Shown here piece after piece: positions 1 to 12,309 of a stretch of 64,000 nucleotides of DNA. This DNA comes from Ptychodera flava. Its lineage: Eukaryota > Hemichordata > Enteropneusta > Ptychoderidae. The translations under genes and the position numbers were made by a program. The stretch covers positions 27,644,838 to 27,708,837 of the forward strand of contig NC_091932.1 of assembly GCF_041260155.1 (NCBI RefSeq). Reading direction: 5' to 3'. Under the pieces are notes generated by a model that worked only from the letters and a program-made list of their open reading frames with translations, was not told the origin of the DNA and ran no database searches. Numbering within the stretch: position 1 is the first letter of the stretch; each line of letters starts with the position of its first letter.

Positions 1-188
1 CCGATAACGGGTCAAATGCATCGAAGTGTGACACCCATGATATTTGATATATGCCATTCTAGCCAGCTCAGTGCAGTGCGCGATGGTCGCCCCTTCTACG
101 TATAATTGGCGGCGCGAAGCACACCAAAGAGGGGGGGGGGGGGAATCGCGCAATCGCGCAGCAAAGATGAAACGCTGAAGTACCAAGA

Positions 189-222
189 ACAAGTGTGGAC
201 TATGTCATCAACGATGACTCGT
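189..222 (+). mobile_element. 3' terminus of a Helentron-like (HINE) element, family B
   Basis: A G-rich subterminal box (AAGTGTGGACTATGTCA) is followed by a perfect 6-bp hairpin, GTCATC-AAC-GATGAC, at 204-218. The same terminus recurs at 8711-8741, 44792-44822 and, less well kept, 63272-63302. This fits the 3' end of non-autonomous Helentrons, which carry a subterminal box and then a hairpin. The body of this copy lies mostly left of the window; 1-188 has a poly-G run near 130-143 and nothing else I recognise. Confidence 0.5.
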
Positions 223-300
223 TAAAAGTATTCTGTGCTCAAATATTGTCAGAAGAGAGCTATTCAAAGTGTCTTTAATACCATATGTTGATTTTCGTTG

Positions 301-1110
<810 letters not shown>

Positions 1111-1676
1111 GTCATTCATTTAAAGTCAAGTACTGCCTGTGTGAATGAGCAGATTATGATTGTGCTGTTCCAGGCTGAGGTGTTATTTATAGGAATGATG
1201 CAATATTAGACGGTAATTGATATTTAACTGAATTTGACTTACATTGTATGTAACTCTTGTACTGTATAAACCCTATCAATTCACCCAGAAAAATAATTAA
1301 ATATGATTTTATATAATTGAATTAATTAGCCAAAATAATTGTAGTGTAGAATTACTAGAAAGTTCAACTTTTTTGACAGTTTATAGTGAAATGCCTACCA
1401 TCTTGGATGATTAAAGCATATAAAGGCAACTTTCCTGAATCCCACCTTTGACATATTCTGTACCGTCATGTATTGTTCTCTGCATTTTATCAAAAAGAAA
1501 TTGCTCAAAATAGTTTTGTCATGATAGGTTGATCAAATAAATAGAGATAGAGAAAGTTCCAATTTCCATTTCTGGTCAACTTGATAAGGATAAAATAAAT
1601 TACATTTTGAGGAAAAAACAAGATGGTCAATTAAAAGAGTGGTCAAAATGTTAGGGTTTTTATGGTAAAGCTGGGC
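1111..1676. other. Unassigned AT-rich spacer
   Basis: I see no gene, RNA or repeat boundary here. It separates the family A element from the target duplication of the large inverted-repeat element. Confidence 0.6.
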
Positions 1677-1684
1677 TATAAGAT

Positions 1685-2889
1685 ATGGGGTGAGAACACC
1701 GCCAAAATTATCTTGAAAACTTTATTTAAACTTATCTCATTATTATTATTCCATTGTTTGGTGATTTAATGATAATTATGTCAGTATTTGGCCATTATTT
1801 TGCAATTATTTGATCATTATATGGATATTATTTTGACATGATTATGAACTTATTTGGTAATTCGGTTGTTTTGACATTATTCAGCATTGATGTCTTGATT
1901 TAGAACTTATCATTATTATTCCATTATTTGGTGATTTGGTCATTTTTATGTCATTATTTGGTCTTTCTTATGCGATTATTTGGTCATGATTACAACATTA
2001 TCTTGATATTATCTTGACATTATTATGAATTTATTATGTTAATTCGGTTCTCTTGCCATTATTCGGCATTGATGTCTTGATTTAGAACTTATCTTATCAT
2101 TATTATTTCATTATTTGGTGATTTGGTCATTTTTGTGTCATTATTAGCCATTATTATGCGATTATTTGGTCATGATTACAATATTATCTTGACATTAGCT
2201 TGGCTTTCAATTATTTGACCTCCTTTATTATCTGAACTCATTATTTGACCTGCATTTGAACCCTACCCAGAAATCATTGCACATGGAGATTCACAATGGC
2301 GGTGTTGATACGGTCTGTCCCCTCGCATAGAGAGAGAAAAGCGGGCTTTGCGTAAGTTTTAAAGCGCAGATCAGCACATCGCGTATCTAGAATAGTTGGG
2401 CGTGCTCGAAAACTGAGATCGACCACAATTTTGGATTAAAAATCGATTGTTTTTGGCGGCGGAACTGGGCTGTGAGCTGAGGTTGGTAGCCGACGGTGGC
2501 CTATAGTATTACCATAGGGGATAGCCTATGTGTCCGTCCCCAGGGGTGGGTAGTGTTTTGTTGTATTGCTAATAAAGGTTTATTCTACCAAACTTTGGTG
2601 TTTTGGTCTTGCACTGCCCTTGACAATCTTGCGTAAACGTTTTATCAGCATGCTGCATCTATTATCTGACCAGTTTGATTGCCTAATTCGCCAAAGCAAG
2701 CAAGGTGGTAATTTAGTCTATTATCTGATGAGTTTGAGTGCCTAATTTGCCAAAGTAAGCAAGGGTAAATTACTAATCTGTGGACGCTGTCACCAGATTA
2801 TCACCGGATTAACTTTGACAAAGTCAACAACGAGCGCACCAGCAAGGTATAACTGAAGAAAGGGGAGAAACTCTCAAAAGCCGTGTCCA
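1685..2889 (+). repeat. Left inverted arm
   Basis: Pairs with 5136-6524. From the end inward: an AT-rich tandem block of diverged units (about 1737-2215, phrases such as ATTATTTGGTCAT), then a GC-richer block (2278-2570), then a direct duplication of about 56 bp ('TATCTGA...TTTGATTGCCTAATT', 2660 and 2720). Similarity to the other arm stops sharply after GCCGTGTCCA. Confidence 0.9.
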
Positions 2890-5135
2890 GATGTGGTCCG
2901 TAAAACTAGTGGACACTTTATATTCATTTATTCAGAAACAATCAGGTGGCAAAACAAACTTGAATATTCATTTGTAAACGAACAGGTCGGAAAGGAGGAC
3001 TTCCGAGGAATGCGTGGTATGTGTTCAACCATCTCTGCTACCTCCATGGTTCAACACACCTTGCTAACGTATCGGAGGTGTGTTTATACTCTTCCGGCTG
3101 GCCCGGCAAAAACCACGTTGGTCGACGTGCCTAACACCGCATCGAACTGAATCAGACTTCATGGGTATACTGAACAATTCCGTGTAAGTCAAGAACAAGA
3201 ACGGAAAATGCTTTATTAACTCGACGTTCGCGTTCGCCTTCAACTTGTTCAGTTTATCAACTGCGTTCTTGCAATACGTACACTTTCGTATCAGTCATTT
3301 TTTAAATAACAAAACAAGACATGTTTTACATACGACCGGTTGTGTGCTCTACAAGCAGGGTTGTCGGTTGGTGACTTATATGGTGACTGCGACCCTGCCT
3401 GCAGATTTTATACACCGCGGTATTTTGCTTTGAATTTTTCAATTGACCCCATGTGCTAAGTTAAAACAAACAAAACAAGAACAAAAAAGAAGAGTCGAAT
3501 GTTCTCTCTGCAAATCAAGAAGCATTTCGAACACGAACGATTCGGATATCTTGACTTCAACATTACTAGCTACGCAGCTCGAAAGTTATTCTCGGAAACA
3601 GGACGGGAACATTAGTCAAAACCGGATTTTGCATGGTAGCTAAGGAAACCGGCTTTTCTTTCTCAGAAAGCATGCAATGTACTGCGTACTGCTTATACTC
3701 CCTTGGGTCTGAAACTTTCGCCCTCTCGGCCATGTACCGTCAGTGAGCTACCAAGAACATGATAGTTCAGTCGCGTGAAACTGTGTATATTTTGTTACAT
3801 TAATTTATCAATCTTTATACTCAACTACCTAACGCATCAAACAAGGGTCACAGTCAGGTTCTTAGGACGTTCTCCAAAAAACATAATCGATTAGTGTCGT
3901 GGAATGATTTTCACTAGGTTTGAGAACTAATAAATAACTGGTCATCAATGTGTCTTCGCATATCAAATCGACAAGTGTATTTGTAACTTCGAAGGTTTAC
4001 ATCGTTCACTGTAAAGTTACATCCTTCACTGTCAAATTGTTTTTATACATTATCAAAAAGACATGGTCCGACGGAGGCGCAAAAAACAGTGCATCCGCAT
4101 TTGTGTACGATGTACACATCTCTGTGATTCCAGTTTCTCAATCGACGAACCCTACGTCAAAATTGTAGTGAACTCCGAGCACAGTCCCCGGCACAGTCCC
4201 GCATATATAGGCGAGCCAGTGGCCAGATGATGTTGGATTGCATAAACTTCGAAGTCTAATATCCTTCACTGTAAAGCTGGGGTTTTTATACAAAAAAACC
4301 CACTTTTTGGGAAAGCGAATGTGCGAGGGAAAGACCCCGCGATCGCTGAGTCCGACAGCGGCGCAAGAAGTGTTTCCCGACAGTCAGACATACAGTATGC
4401 TATATCATGCATTTTTACAGCGTGTCAAAACGTTGACATAAAAAGATATGTCCAAAAGTTTTTGTTTATATATAGTTATATATAGTTACGCAGGGTTTCA
4501 CGCGAGTTCAAAAACTGACATAAAAAACATATGATGTCCAAAAAATTCGTTTTATTCAACTGACTGATTAATCGTCTTTGCTATGGCCTAAACATCCCCA
4601 TTTCTTTGTTCGACAAGACTGACATCAATATCTCCCCAACGTATAGATCAACCTGGTTGAGTACTACTGTGCTTTCAATGTGTCTTCGCAGTTCTACAGA
4701 ACCTCTCGTCTTGAAACGAATGAGGATATTAGTCATGAAAATACTTTTACCGACTAGTCAGTTTTTATGCAACAAGCGGTGAGTTTCTTCCCTGAAACGA
4801 TGACCGGCTGTCATCAAAAGCACATAGATTGTCATGTCCGTGTTTATAAACACCGATGAGCTTGACCCTCGAATCGCACATCCCAAAGCGTCTTGGGTAT
4901 TTTGTTTACCAGTGTCGATCATGTGAGTTCAACAATCTCAAGGTCAAAGGTTTCTAGTTCCGGCTTCCGGTCTGACGGACCACATCGGGACACTGACTCC
5001 ACGGCTTCGATTAGCGTTCTGCTGCTCAAAGAAGCAACCGACGAAGTCATAAATAGGCCTATCCCCGTTTGAACATGTCAGAAAACTGTTGGCGTTCGTA
5101 AAATTGGGAATTGATTATTATAAAATCGGTTTCTG
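2890..5135. other. Unique interior of the long-TIR element
   Basis: 2.2 kb lying between the arms. It contains short ORFs only (longest about 85 codons), none with a recognisable motif. Phrases such as 'CATCCTTCACTGT(A/C)AA' occur near 4018 and 4260, each after 'acttcgaag', indicating a small internal duplication. It could be captured host DNA or decayed transposase sequence; I see nothing that decides. Confidence 0.6.
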
Positions 5136-6524
5136 TGGACACGGCTTTTGAGAGTTTCTCCCCTTTCTTCAGTTATACCTTGCTGGTGCGCTCGTTGTTG
5201 ACTTTGTCAAAGTTAATCCGGTGATAATCTGGTGACAGCGTCCACAGATTAGTAATTTACCCTTGCTTACTTTGGCAAATTAGGCACTCAAACTCATCAG
5301 ATAATAGACTAAATTACCACCTTGCTTGCTTTGGCGAATTAGGCAATCAAACTGGTCAGATAATAGATGCAGCATGCATAAAACGTTTACGATAAAACGT
5401 TTACGAAAGATTGTCAAGGGCAGTGCTAGAGCAAAACACCAAAGTTTGGTAGAATAAACCTTATTAGCAATACAACAAACACTTACCACCCCTGGGGACG
5501 GACACATAGGCTATCCCCTATGGTAATACTATGGGCCACCGTCGGCTACCCACCACAGCTCACAGCCCAGTTCCACCGCCGAAAACAATCGATTTTTAAT
5601 CCAAATTTTGTGGTCGATCTCAGTTTTCGAGCACGCCCAACTATTCTAGATACGCGATGTGCTGAGCTGCGCTTTAAAACTTACGCAAAGCCCGCTTTTC
5701 TCTCTCTATGCGAGGGGACAGACCGTATCAACCGCCATTGTGAATCTCCATGTGCAATGATTTCTGGGTAGGGTTCAAATGCAGGTCAAATAATGAGTTC
5801 AGATAATAAAGGAGGTCAAATAATTGAAAGCCAAGCTAATGTCAAGATAATATTGTAATCATGACCAAATAATCGCATAATAATGGCTAATAATGACACA
5901 AAAATGACCAAATCACCAAATAATGGAATAATAATGATGAAATAAGTTCCAAATCAAGACATCAATGCCGAATAATGGCAAAAGAACCGAATTAACATAA
6001 TAAATTCATAATAATGTCAAGATAATATTGTAATCATGACCAAATAATCGCATAATAAAGACCAAATAATGACATAAAAATGACCAAATCACCAAATAAT
6101 GAAATAATAATGATGAAATAAGTTCCAAATCAAGACATCAATGCCGAATAATGGCAAAAGAACCAAATTAACATAATAAATTCATAATAATGTCAAGATA
6201 ATATTGTAATCATGACCAAATAATCGCATAATAAAGACCAGATAATGACATAAGAATGACCAAATCACCAATAATGGAATAATAATGATGAAATAAGTTC
6301 CAAATCAAGACATCAATGCTGAATAATGTCAAAACAACCGAATTACCAAATAAGTTCATAATCATGTCAAAATAATATCCATATAATTATCAAATAATTG
6401 CAAAATAATGGCCAAATACTGACATAATTATCATTAAATCACCAAACAATGGAATAATAATAATAAGATAAGTTTAAATAAAGTTTTCAAGATAATTTTG
6501 GCGGTGTTCTCACGTGCACCCCAT
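5136..6524 (-). repeat. Right inverted arm
   Basis: Reverse complement of the left arm and about 184 bp longer. The extra length comes mainly from one more AT-rich tandem unit. It also has a short duplication, 'TAAAACGTTTACGA' twice near 5387-5405, where the left arm has one copy. Confidence 0.9.
5840..6400. repeat. AT-rich minisatellite, about 175-bp unit
   Basis: The phrase 'aataatcatgaccaaataatcg' type anchor recurs near 5845, 6020 and 6196, with a diverged copy near 6365. Units are built from ATAATG and CAAATAA blocks. The left arm has fewer units, so copy number differs between the arms. Confidence 0.8.
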
Positions 6525-6792
6525 AATAAGATTCCTTATGTTCTATTTATAGCAATAATGCAATCTGTGTAAACAGAGCAATGAAAGTGTTACGTGATTC
6601 TTATAATGCTTTGATGACCTTGAACTTTTTAAGTTACAAACATTTGTCTCTTCAGTGTGCTTTCTCTGAGTACCTAGTCTCAACTCATTCAACAAGACTT
6701 AGTTTGTGAAAAAATAGCAATGATAATTTGAGAGTTAAATTGTCTTGGTTAAATACCAGCTGAAGATTCTTTATAACCTGACAGATATGCTG

Positions 6793-8741
6793 TTTTTTAG
6801 TCCCCACGGACACCGTCCGGGGGACTTATAGGTTTGGTCATGTCCGTGCGTGCGTGCGTCCGTGCGTGCGTCCGTCCGTCCGTCCGTTCACGCAGATATC
6901 TCAGAGATGCCTGGAGCGATTTCATTCAAACTTGTACAAGGTTTACTTCATATGTCATACAGCTGCACGTTGATTTGTTTTCTGACACAATCCAAAATGG
7001 CCGCCCTGCGGCCATTTTGTAACGATTTTTTCATGTACAGAGCCATAACTCAGGCATATCTCATTCGATTTTATTCAAAATTGGTACAAGGACATTGACC
7101 TATGTCATACATATGCACGTCGATTTGTTTTGTGATACGATTCAATATGGCCGCCAGGCGGCCATTTTATTACGATTTTTTCATGTACAGAGCAATAACT
7201 CAGGCATGTTGCAACCGATTTTATTCAAACTTGGTACAAGGACGTTGATCTGTGTTATACATATGCACTTCAATTTGTTTTGTAATACGATCCAATATGG
7301 CTGCCAGGCGGCTATTTTGTAACGATTTTTTCATGTACAGAGCCATAACTCAGGCATATCTCAACCGATTTTATTCAAACTTGGTACAAGGACATTGACA
7401 TATGTCATATATATATGTACGTCAATTTGTTTTGTGATATGATCAAATATGGCGGCCATTTTATTACGATTTTTATATGTACAGAGCCATAACTCAGACA
7501 TTTTTCAACCGATTTTATTCAAAGTTGGTACAAGGACATTGACCAATGTCATAGATATGCACGACAATTTGTTTTGTGATATGAGCCAATATTGCTGCTG
7601 TGCGGTCATTTTGTTACAATTTTTTCATGTACAGAGCCATAATTCAGGCATATCTCAACTGATTTTATTCAAAGTTGGTACAAGGACATTGATCTATGTC
7701 ATGCATATGCACATTAATTTTTTTTGGTGATACGATCCAATATGGCCACCGTGTGGCCATTTTTTCACGATTTTCCATGTCCTGAACCATAACTCAGACA
7801 TCCACAAGCAAATTTATTCAAAGTTGGTACAAGGACATTGACTTATAGTTTACATATGTACATTGATTTGTTTCTCGATATGGTCTGATATGGCAACATG
7901 GTGGCAATTTTGTTATGTTTTTTTCATGTCGAGAGCCATAACTCCGGCAAGTCTCAACTGATTTTATTCAAAGTTTGTACCTGGACATTGACTTATGTCA
8001 TACATATACGTGTTGATTTTTTAAACAGTAAGATCAAATATCGCTGCGTGGCGGCGATTTTGTTATGATTTTCTCATGTACTGAGCCATAACTGAGACAT
8101 ATTTCCACCAGTATCATTCAAAGTTGGTACAAGGACATTGACCTATTTCATACATGCTCGTCAATTTGTTTCATGTCATGTAGCAGTATCATGTCAATTA
8201 TTGAAGTTTCATAATTAGGCTGATATGTCAAGAAATACTGCATCAAATTTCATGAAACTTTGTACAGATGTTAAGCTCACATTGCTTTAACAGTGAAAAA
8301 TACATTTATCAGTGTCATTTTAATTAATTTGTAATTGCATATGTAATGAACTTTCCTAATTAGAGTGATATATCCACAAATACAACGTCAAATTTGATGA
8401 AACTTGATACAGATGTTGATCTCATAGTGTTGTAAATATTGCATCAAACTTGATGAAATATGGTACCAGTGATAATCTATTAGTGTTAGGGATACTATGA
8501 AAAAATGTTTTGCAACATCCTGTCAACTAATTCCCAGTTGACTCATTTAATGACCTTTAGGATAGTGGCCTAAATTGGTTTTATGTTTTCATCAGCATGG
8601 AACTCATTCTTGGCCATTGAGTGCCATCTGTATCAAAGTATTTTTATCACAGACCTAATAAAGAGGACTCTATCCTCTCTGAGGACCTGTAAGCAAAGTG
8701 CCCATTAACAAGTGGGGACTGTGTCATCAACGATGACTTGT
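6793..8741 (+). mobile_element. Helentron-like (HINE) element, family B, complete
   Basis: 5' end: a T-run followed by AGTCCCCACGGAC and a hairpin (GTCCCC...GGGGGAC). A (TGCG/CCGT)n microsatellite follows at 6838-6890. The body is a tandem array of about 150-bp units. 3' end: AGTGGGGACTGTGTCA, which is the inverse of the 5' AGTCCCCAC box, then the hairpin GTCATC-AAC-GATGAC (8723-8737). A 5' subterminal box inverted near the 3' end, a 3' hairpin and a central tandem repeat are hallmarks of DINE-1/HINE-type non-autonomous Helentrons. No Rep/helicase coding is present. The family assignment is inference; the architecture is directly visible. Confidence 0.65.
6890..8150. repeat. Tandem array, unit about 150 bp, eight or nine copies
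   Basis: The anchor 'catgtacagagccataactc' recurs near 7033, 7183, 7333, 7477, 7627, 7777, 7925 and 8076. Each unit also has 'ttattcaaa(c/g)ttggtacaagg' and a small inverted repeat ATGGCCGCC...GGCGGCCAT. Copies decay toward the right, as expected if expansion happened at the left. Confidence 0.9.
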
Positions 8742-8891
8742 CTATGACGTAATCTTGATAACAAAGGCATGTTTACTTTAATTAGAATGTAATTAACTCT
8801 TGTTTATATTATTATAAGCAGTAGTATCAAGTTGAACAAGCTGATATTGATAGGTTGGTCAGCTGTTGGAGGTTAAAAGCTGTAAAAATAA

Positions 8892-8934
8892 ATGTATGTA
8901 TGTATGCATGTCTGTCTGTCTGTCTGTATGTATG

Positions 8935-8968
<34 letters not shown>

Positions 8969-9033
8969 TGTATGTATGTATGTATGTATGTATGTATGTA
9001 TGTATGTTAGTTAGTATGTGCGGATGTATGTCC
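8892..9033. repeat. Microsatellite (TGTA)n with a (TGTC)n block
   Basis: About 140 bp of TGTA repeats with a short TGTC run at 8909-8926, the same order as at 372-493. Confidence 0.95.
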
Positions 9034-9705
9034 GTCCACATTAAAAACTCCTAAACCGCAGCACCTACCATCTTAGTATTTGGTGGACAGGTGCACCCAG
9101 GGGTGGAGATGTGAATTTGTTCAAATGAACATGTCAAAGTCAAAAATATGCAAATGAGGGGGGGGGGCGAAGAAAACATCCTGCAAATTGCTCTGTAACC
9201 ATTGGCCAGATTTGGTTGAAACTTGGTATGCAGGCTCTTTATAGTGACTTAGTTACATTTCTTCAAATTGTGGTGAAATTTTGAAAGTTGTATTTTTTAT
9301 GCGATTTTCCTGTTTTTGGTCAAAAAATCTTTTTTTGAAAAAGCTCATCCCATTGCCTTGAAAACTTGTATGTATGATCCTAGGGTTGGCCTTGTCACAT
9401 TTCTTCAAATTTTGGTGTGAAATTTGATATTTGTATTTTGGGGCAATTGTTTTCCATTTTTTGTCAAAAAATCATTTTCCCAAAGTATTTGTTAGATTGC
9501 TTTAAAAATGATATTCTTGATTGTTTCAGTCAGATGTGTAAATGTCATTATGAGATGGAGCATTTCATATTGCTGGGGATAAGATTTATTTGGACTTGCA
9601 ATGGAATTTTCTTAGTAATCAACCTGTAAGAATGCAATGTCATGTGTGTACTAGTACTTAGTATCTCTGTAAAATGGGGAGCACAGTGTCATTGACACTA
9701 TTTTT
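8892..9705 (+). mobile_element. Helentron-like element, family A, 5' end unclear
   Basis: Contains the microsatellite, the 'gtccgtccacattaaaaactcctaaaccgcagcacc' region and the internal 'ttggggcaattg' repeats of family A. It ends with ATGGGGAGCACAGTGTCA and a perfect hairpin AGTGTCA-T-TGACACT at 9685-9699, then a T-run. The TTAGCTCCCAT start was not found, so this copy may be 5' truncated or may begin in 8742-8890. Confidence 0.5.
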
Positions 9706-10106
9706 CATGACCCTTATAATGTCCAATATTTTAGAATATTCTTTGTATTGTTCATTACCAGGGATAGTTGAAGACTATTTTTCTCTTTAGAAATTACAAA
9801 AGCTGTATCAGCATCCAGGGTTTCTTTTTCCATATTTTCGTTTTCCAGGCCACATCAATACAAATTTTTCATGTCTCAAACCTTAAGTAAGTCTCACTAC
9901 ACAAATTGATTTCTCAAAGTTGCCAGTTTTAACAGCCAACCTTTACTGACATGCACCTGGCAGAATCTAAGGTTAAAGATGCCAGTTCAAGAAAAGGGAC
10001 ATTATGCTACAAGAAATGTTGCAGGTTTTAGATGGTAATCTGAAAGTTTAATTCATTTTCAAAAACACTTAACATTGACACAGTCTGCATCTTTTCTCTC
10101 TCGCAG
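9706..10106. other. Unassigned spacer upstream of candidate exon
   Basis: No repeat boundary or ORF of note. It ends in a pyrimidine-rich tract (CTTTTCTCTCTCGCAG) that looks like a splice acceptor. Confidence 0.5.
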
Positions 10107-10204
10107 ATTCATCCATGTTTATGGAATATTGCTGGTCACTGTTATTGGATGCACATCAGCATTCCCAGTGTTGCCAATGCCAACAAATGCATCCATTGAA
10201 CAAG
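10107..10204 (+). CDS. Possible internal exon encoding a signal peptide
   Basis: 98 nt bounded by a strong acceptor (TTTTCTCTCTCGCAG) and a donor (CAAG|GTTAGT). The frame beginning at 10108 is open and reads FIHVYGILLVTVIGCTSAFP and then VLPMPTNASIEQ. This has the shape of a secretory signal: a hydrophobic core, then a small-residue TSA|F cleavage context, then polar residues with an N-glycosylation-type NAS. The start codon would have to lie in an upstream exon, since the ATG at 10115 is out of frame. I do not recognise the protein; a small secreted precursor is one option. No partner exon was identified with confidence. A second copy 159 bp downstream keeps the reading frame with only a synonymous change across this part. 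Confidence 0.3.
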
Positions 10205-10419
10205 GTTAGTACCTATATACATGCAACATGCCAGACAGTAAAATTACAACATAAGTTTTTAATATTTTTAATAATGTTTATGGAATATTACTGGTCACTG
10301 TTATTGGATGCACATCAGCATTCCCAGTGTTGCCAATGCCAACAAATGCATCCATTGAACAAGGTTAGTACCTATATACATGCAACATGCCAGACAGTAA
10401 AATGACAACATAAGTTTTT
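10115..10419. repeat. Recent 159-bp tandem duplication covering the exon and its donor
   Basis: 10115-10273 and 10274-10419 are almost identical. I noticed a G-to-A change (ATTGCTGG to ATTACTGG), a T-to-G change (AAATTAC to AAATGAC) and divergence at the right edge. The second copy lacks the pyrimidine tract and CAG acceptor. Confidence 0.9.
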
Positions 10420-10551
10420 CAAGTATATCCATCCACATTAACATAAAACAATTGCCAAACCAGCATGTGATCATATAACAATGAAAATCGATTCAGTTGT
10501 GGATAAGCAATGGTCACAACACCATTAACATGATCAAAGCCATTCTTTGGG

Positions 10552-10580
10552 TATAAAAGGCGCGCAGCTTAACTTCAGTG
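10552..10580 (+). promoter_or_regulatory. TATA-type core promoter candidate
   Basis: TATAAAAGG at 10552-10560 with an initiator-like TCAGTG at 10575-10580, about 25 bp from the first T of the box to the initiator A. The downstream sequence has no long ORF, so a first exon would be short or non-coding. A chance match is possible in AT-rich DNA, but the box is a perfect consensus in a locally GC-rich context. Confidence 0.35.
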
Positions 10581-11094
10581 GGTTCATTGTTTCGAATGAC
10601 TGACACATTGAAGCATCGCGAGCAACTGCTTCAGAAAACTGGCATAAATCTTCACAAAGCAGATAAATGTAGCTCTGTGCCACCATAGTACCTTTCGTGA
10701 ATACGTTGGACATATAGCATTGTAACTGAAATACTGTCTATTTACGGTTTCAAGTGAGTTATCGATGAAAGGTTTGTTTCTGTACATGGTCAGTGGCGTC
10801 GACAACATAGCCTTTGACCATTTCAAACTGCTGTCAATCACAAAGTGATGCGCAGAAGGTGCTAACTATCAAACATTTGCTGTGTACCCTGGATCACCTA
10901 CGATATACACAAAGCAAAAAAATCCTCAAATAAACAACATTCAATCGATACAAACCTGAAAACGGGCTATTAATGCATACTCCACTACAGCGATTTAGCC
11001 ACGAAAGTTTTTTTATATTTTTATGAGACTGTGCACGTGACAATTCGCATGAGGTAGAAAGTAAATATGTGTGTGTACTTGCCTCTATGCCTTC

Positions 11095-11124
11095 TATATA
11101 AAGCCCGCTAGTGTGCGATCACTA
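11095..11124 (+). promoter_or_regulatory. Second TATA-type core promoter candidate
   Basis: TATATAAAG at 11095-11103 and initiator-like TCACTA at 11119-11124, spacing about 26 bp, with GCCCGC just downstream of the box. The next ATG (11158) opens only a few codons. It lies 540 bp from the first TATA candidate on the same strand. Confidence 0.3.
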
Positions 11125-11610
11125 GAACTAAACAATATCACCCATTACATCAGTGAAATGCCGACGTCCTAAAGAAGCACAACCATAACTTCGTCGGTAT
11201 ACTAATTCTTTTTGACCCCAAAATGTGGCTTTTTATGGTTAATGTTATGATGGCTCATCCAAGGCCCGCTGAACGATTCCCACCTGTGATTGCCATCAAT
11301 ATAATATACACGAACCACGGCATGATCATGATCGATCGTGACCGGCGGAACGAAACTGACCGCACTGTTCATCTCATCCACAGCACAGTCGTGACTGTGA
11401 TCCACAGGCTCTCTGAACGTTTCAAGGAAACAGTCTCAAACAGCAGTGTCTTACAACATTACATTTGAGTCCGTTTGCGGCTAAATTTGAAGTACTGCTG
11501 GGACTGAAACCTAAACACACTGTTGAGTTGACGTCTTCAAGAGACGCCAGCAGTGTACCCGGTTGGCCTTGGACAGCTCGGTACTGTACACAATGATTTC
11601 TGAGTGTAAC

Positions 11611-12237
11611 CACAGGTGTCCGGAGTTGCCGGTGTACATGCATAGAGAGAAGGGAAGGTTTGACATGATTTTGCCCTCCGGACCGTGAATCCAAACAAAT
11701 ATGGAGTTTAGAGTCAAATAAAAGGTCTACGCCGATAGCAAAATACCTCTTGCCTTTAACCCTCAAGTTTCAAGTGGGCAAACCAGCCTTTAGTCTCAAT
11801 ATCGGCCCGAAACTCTCTAGTTACCCTGGTCATCAGGCTGTTACGTACAGCAGCACCGCGGTTCCATTAGCATTCCATTCCAGTCGTGGATCCTTTACTA
11901 TCATTAGCTTGTGAGTATTTTAGAAAATATTTTAGCGAAGGTCACGAATTCAAATATAACACCAATTAATCCACACTGAACTATGGGTAATTTGCCAAAC
12001 TCAAAATGTCTGACGTACGTAAGACCCTGATAATGTACTTGACCAGCAGTTTGGGGCCAAAAGTGGGACTTAACTAACGATGAACGCGTCTCAGAGTTGG
12101 ACATTAAACATCAAAGGTATTTATCTATCGAAGGACGGTAATTTTTTGACTGCATGCGTTGATATACGTGGAATTTATCGTGTCAAACCTTCCCCTTCTC
12201 TCTATGCATGTACACCGGCAACTCCGGACACCTGTGA
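11611..12237. repeat. Inverted repeat pair, about 59-bp arms
   Basis: Arm 11611-11669 (CACAGGTGTCCGGAGTTGCC, then CGGTGTACATGCATAGAGAG) matches the reverse complement of 12179-12237, with one extra G in the right arm. Weaker similarity continues inward ('gata(g)...aaatacctt'). Overlapping short ORFs on both strands show no recognisable motif. It may be a decayed fold-back element of roughly 0.65 kb. Confidence 0.75.
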
Positions 12238-12309
12238 GTGTAACGAACATGACGGTAGAAACTACCGCATCTTTTTCTAATATGATCTGTTTTGACCCTG
12301 GGATTGCGA

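Larger units (their letters stand above)
1685..6524. mobile_element. 4.8-kb non-autonomous DNA element with kilobase inverted arms
   Basis: The left arm starts ATGGGGTGAGAACACCGCC and the right arm ends with its reverse complement; the right arm carries a 6-bp CACGTG insertion after the outer ATGGGGTG. TATAAGAT (1677-1684) and AATAAGAT (6525-6532) flank the element, a target duplication of 7 identical bases or 8 with one mismatch. The arms are 1,205 and 1,389 bp. An 8-9 bp duplication with very long TIRs suits Mutator-like or Merlin/hAT-type fold-back elements, but no transposase is present, so the superfamily is open. The interior holds only short ORFs without recognisable domains. Confidence 0.85.

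Noticed and set aside
1685..6524. Polinton/Maverick or a giant virus-like element because of the long inverted ends
   Set aside because: The element is only 4.8 kb, target duplication is 7-8 bp and no polymerase, integrase or capsid gene is present.
7000..8150. Centromere-type satellite
   Set aside because: The 150-bp units are few, decay in one direction and lie within a bounded Helentron-like element.
11202..11468. Overlapping ORFs (about 81 and 67 codons) as genes
   Set aside because: They overlap on opposite strands, have no motifs and their composition is explained by chance.
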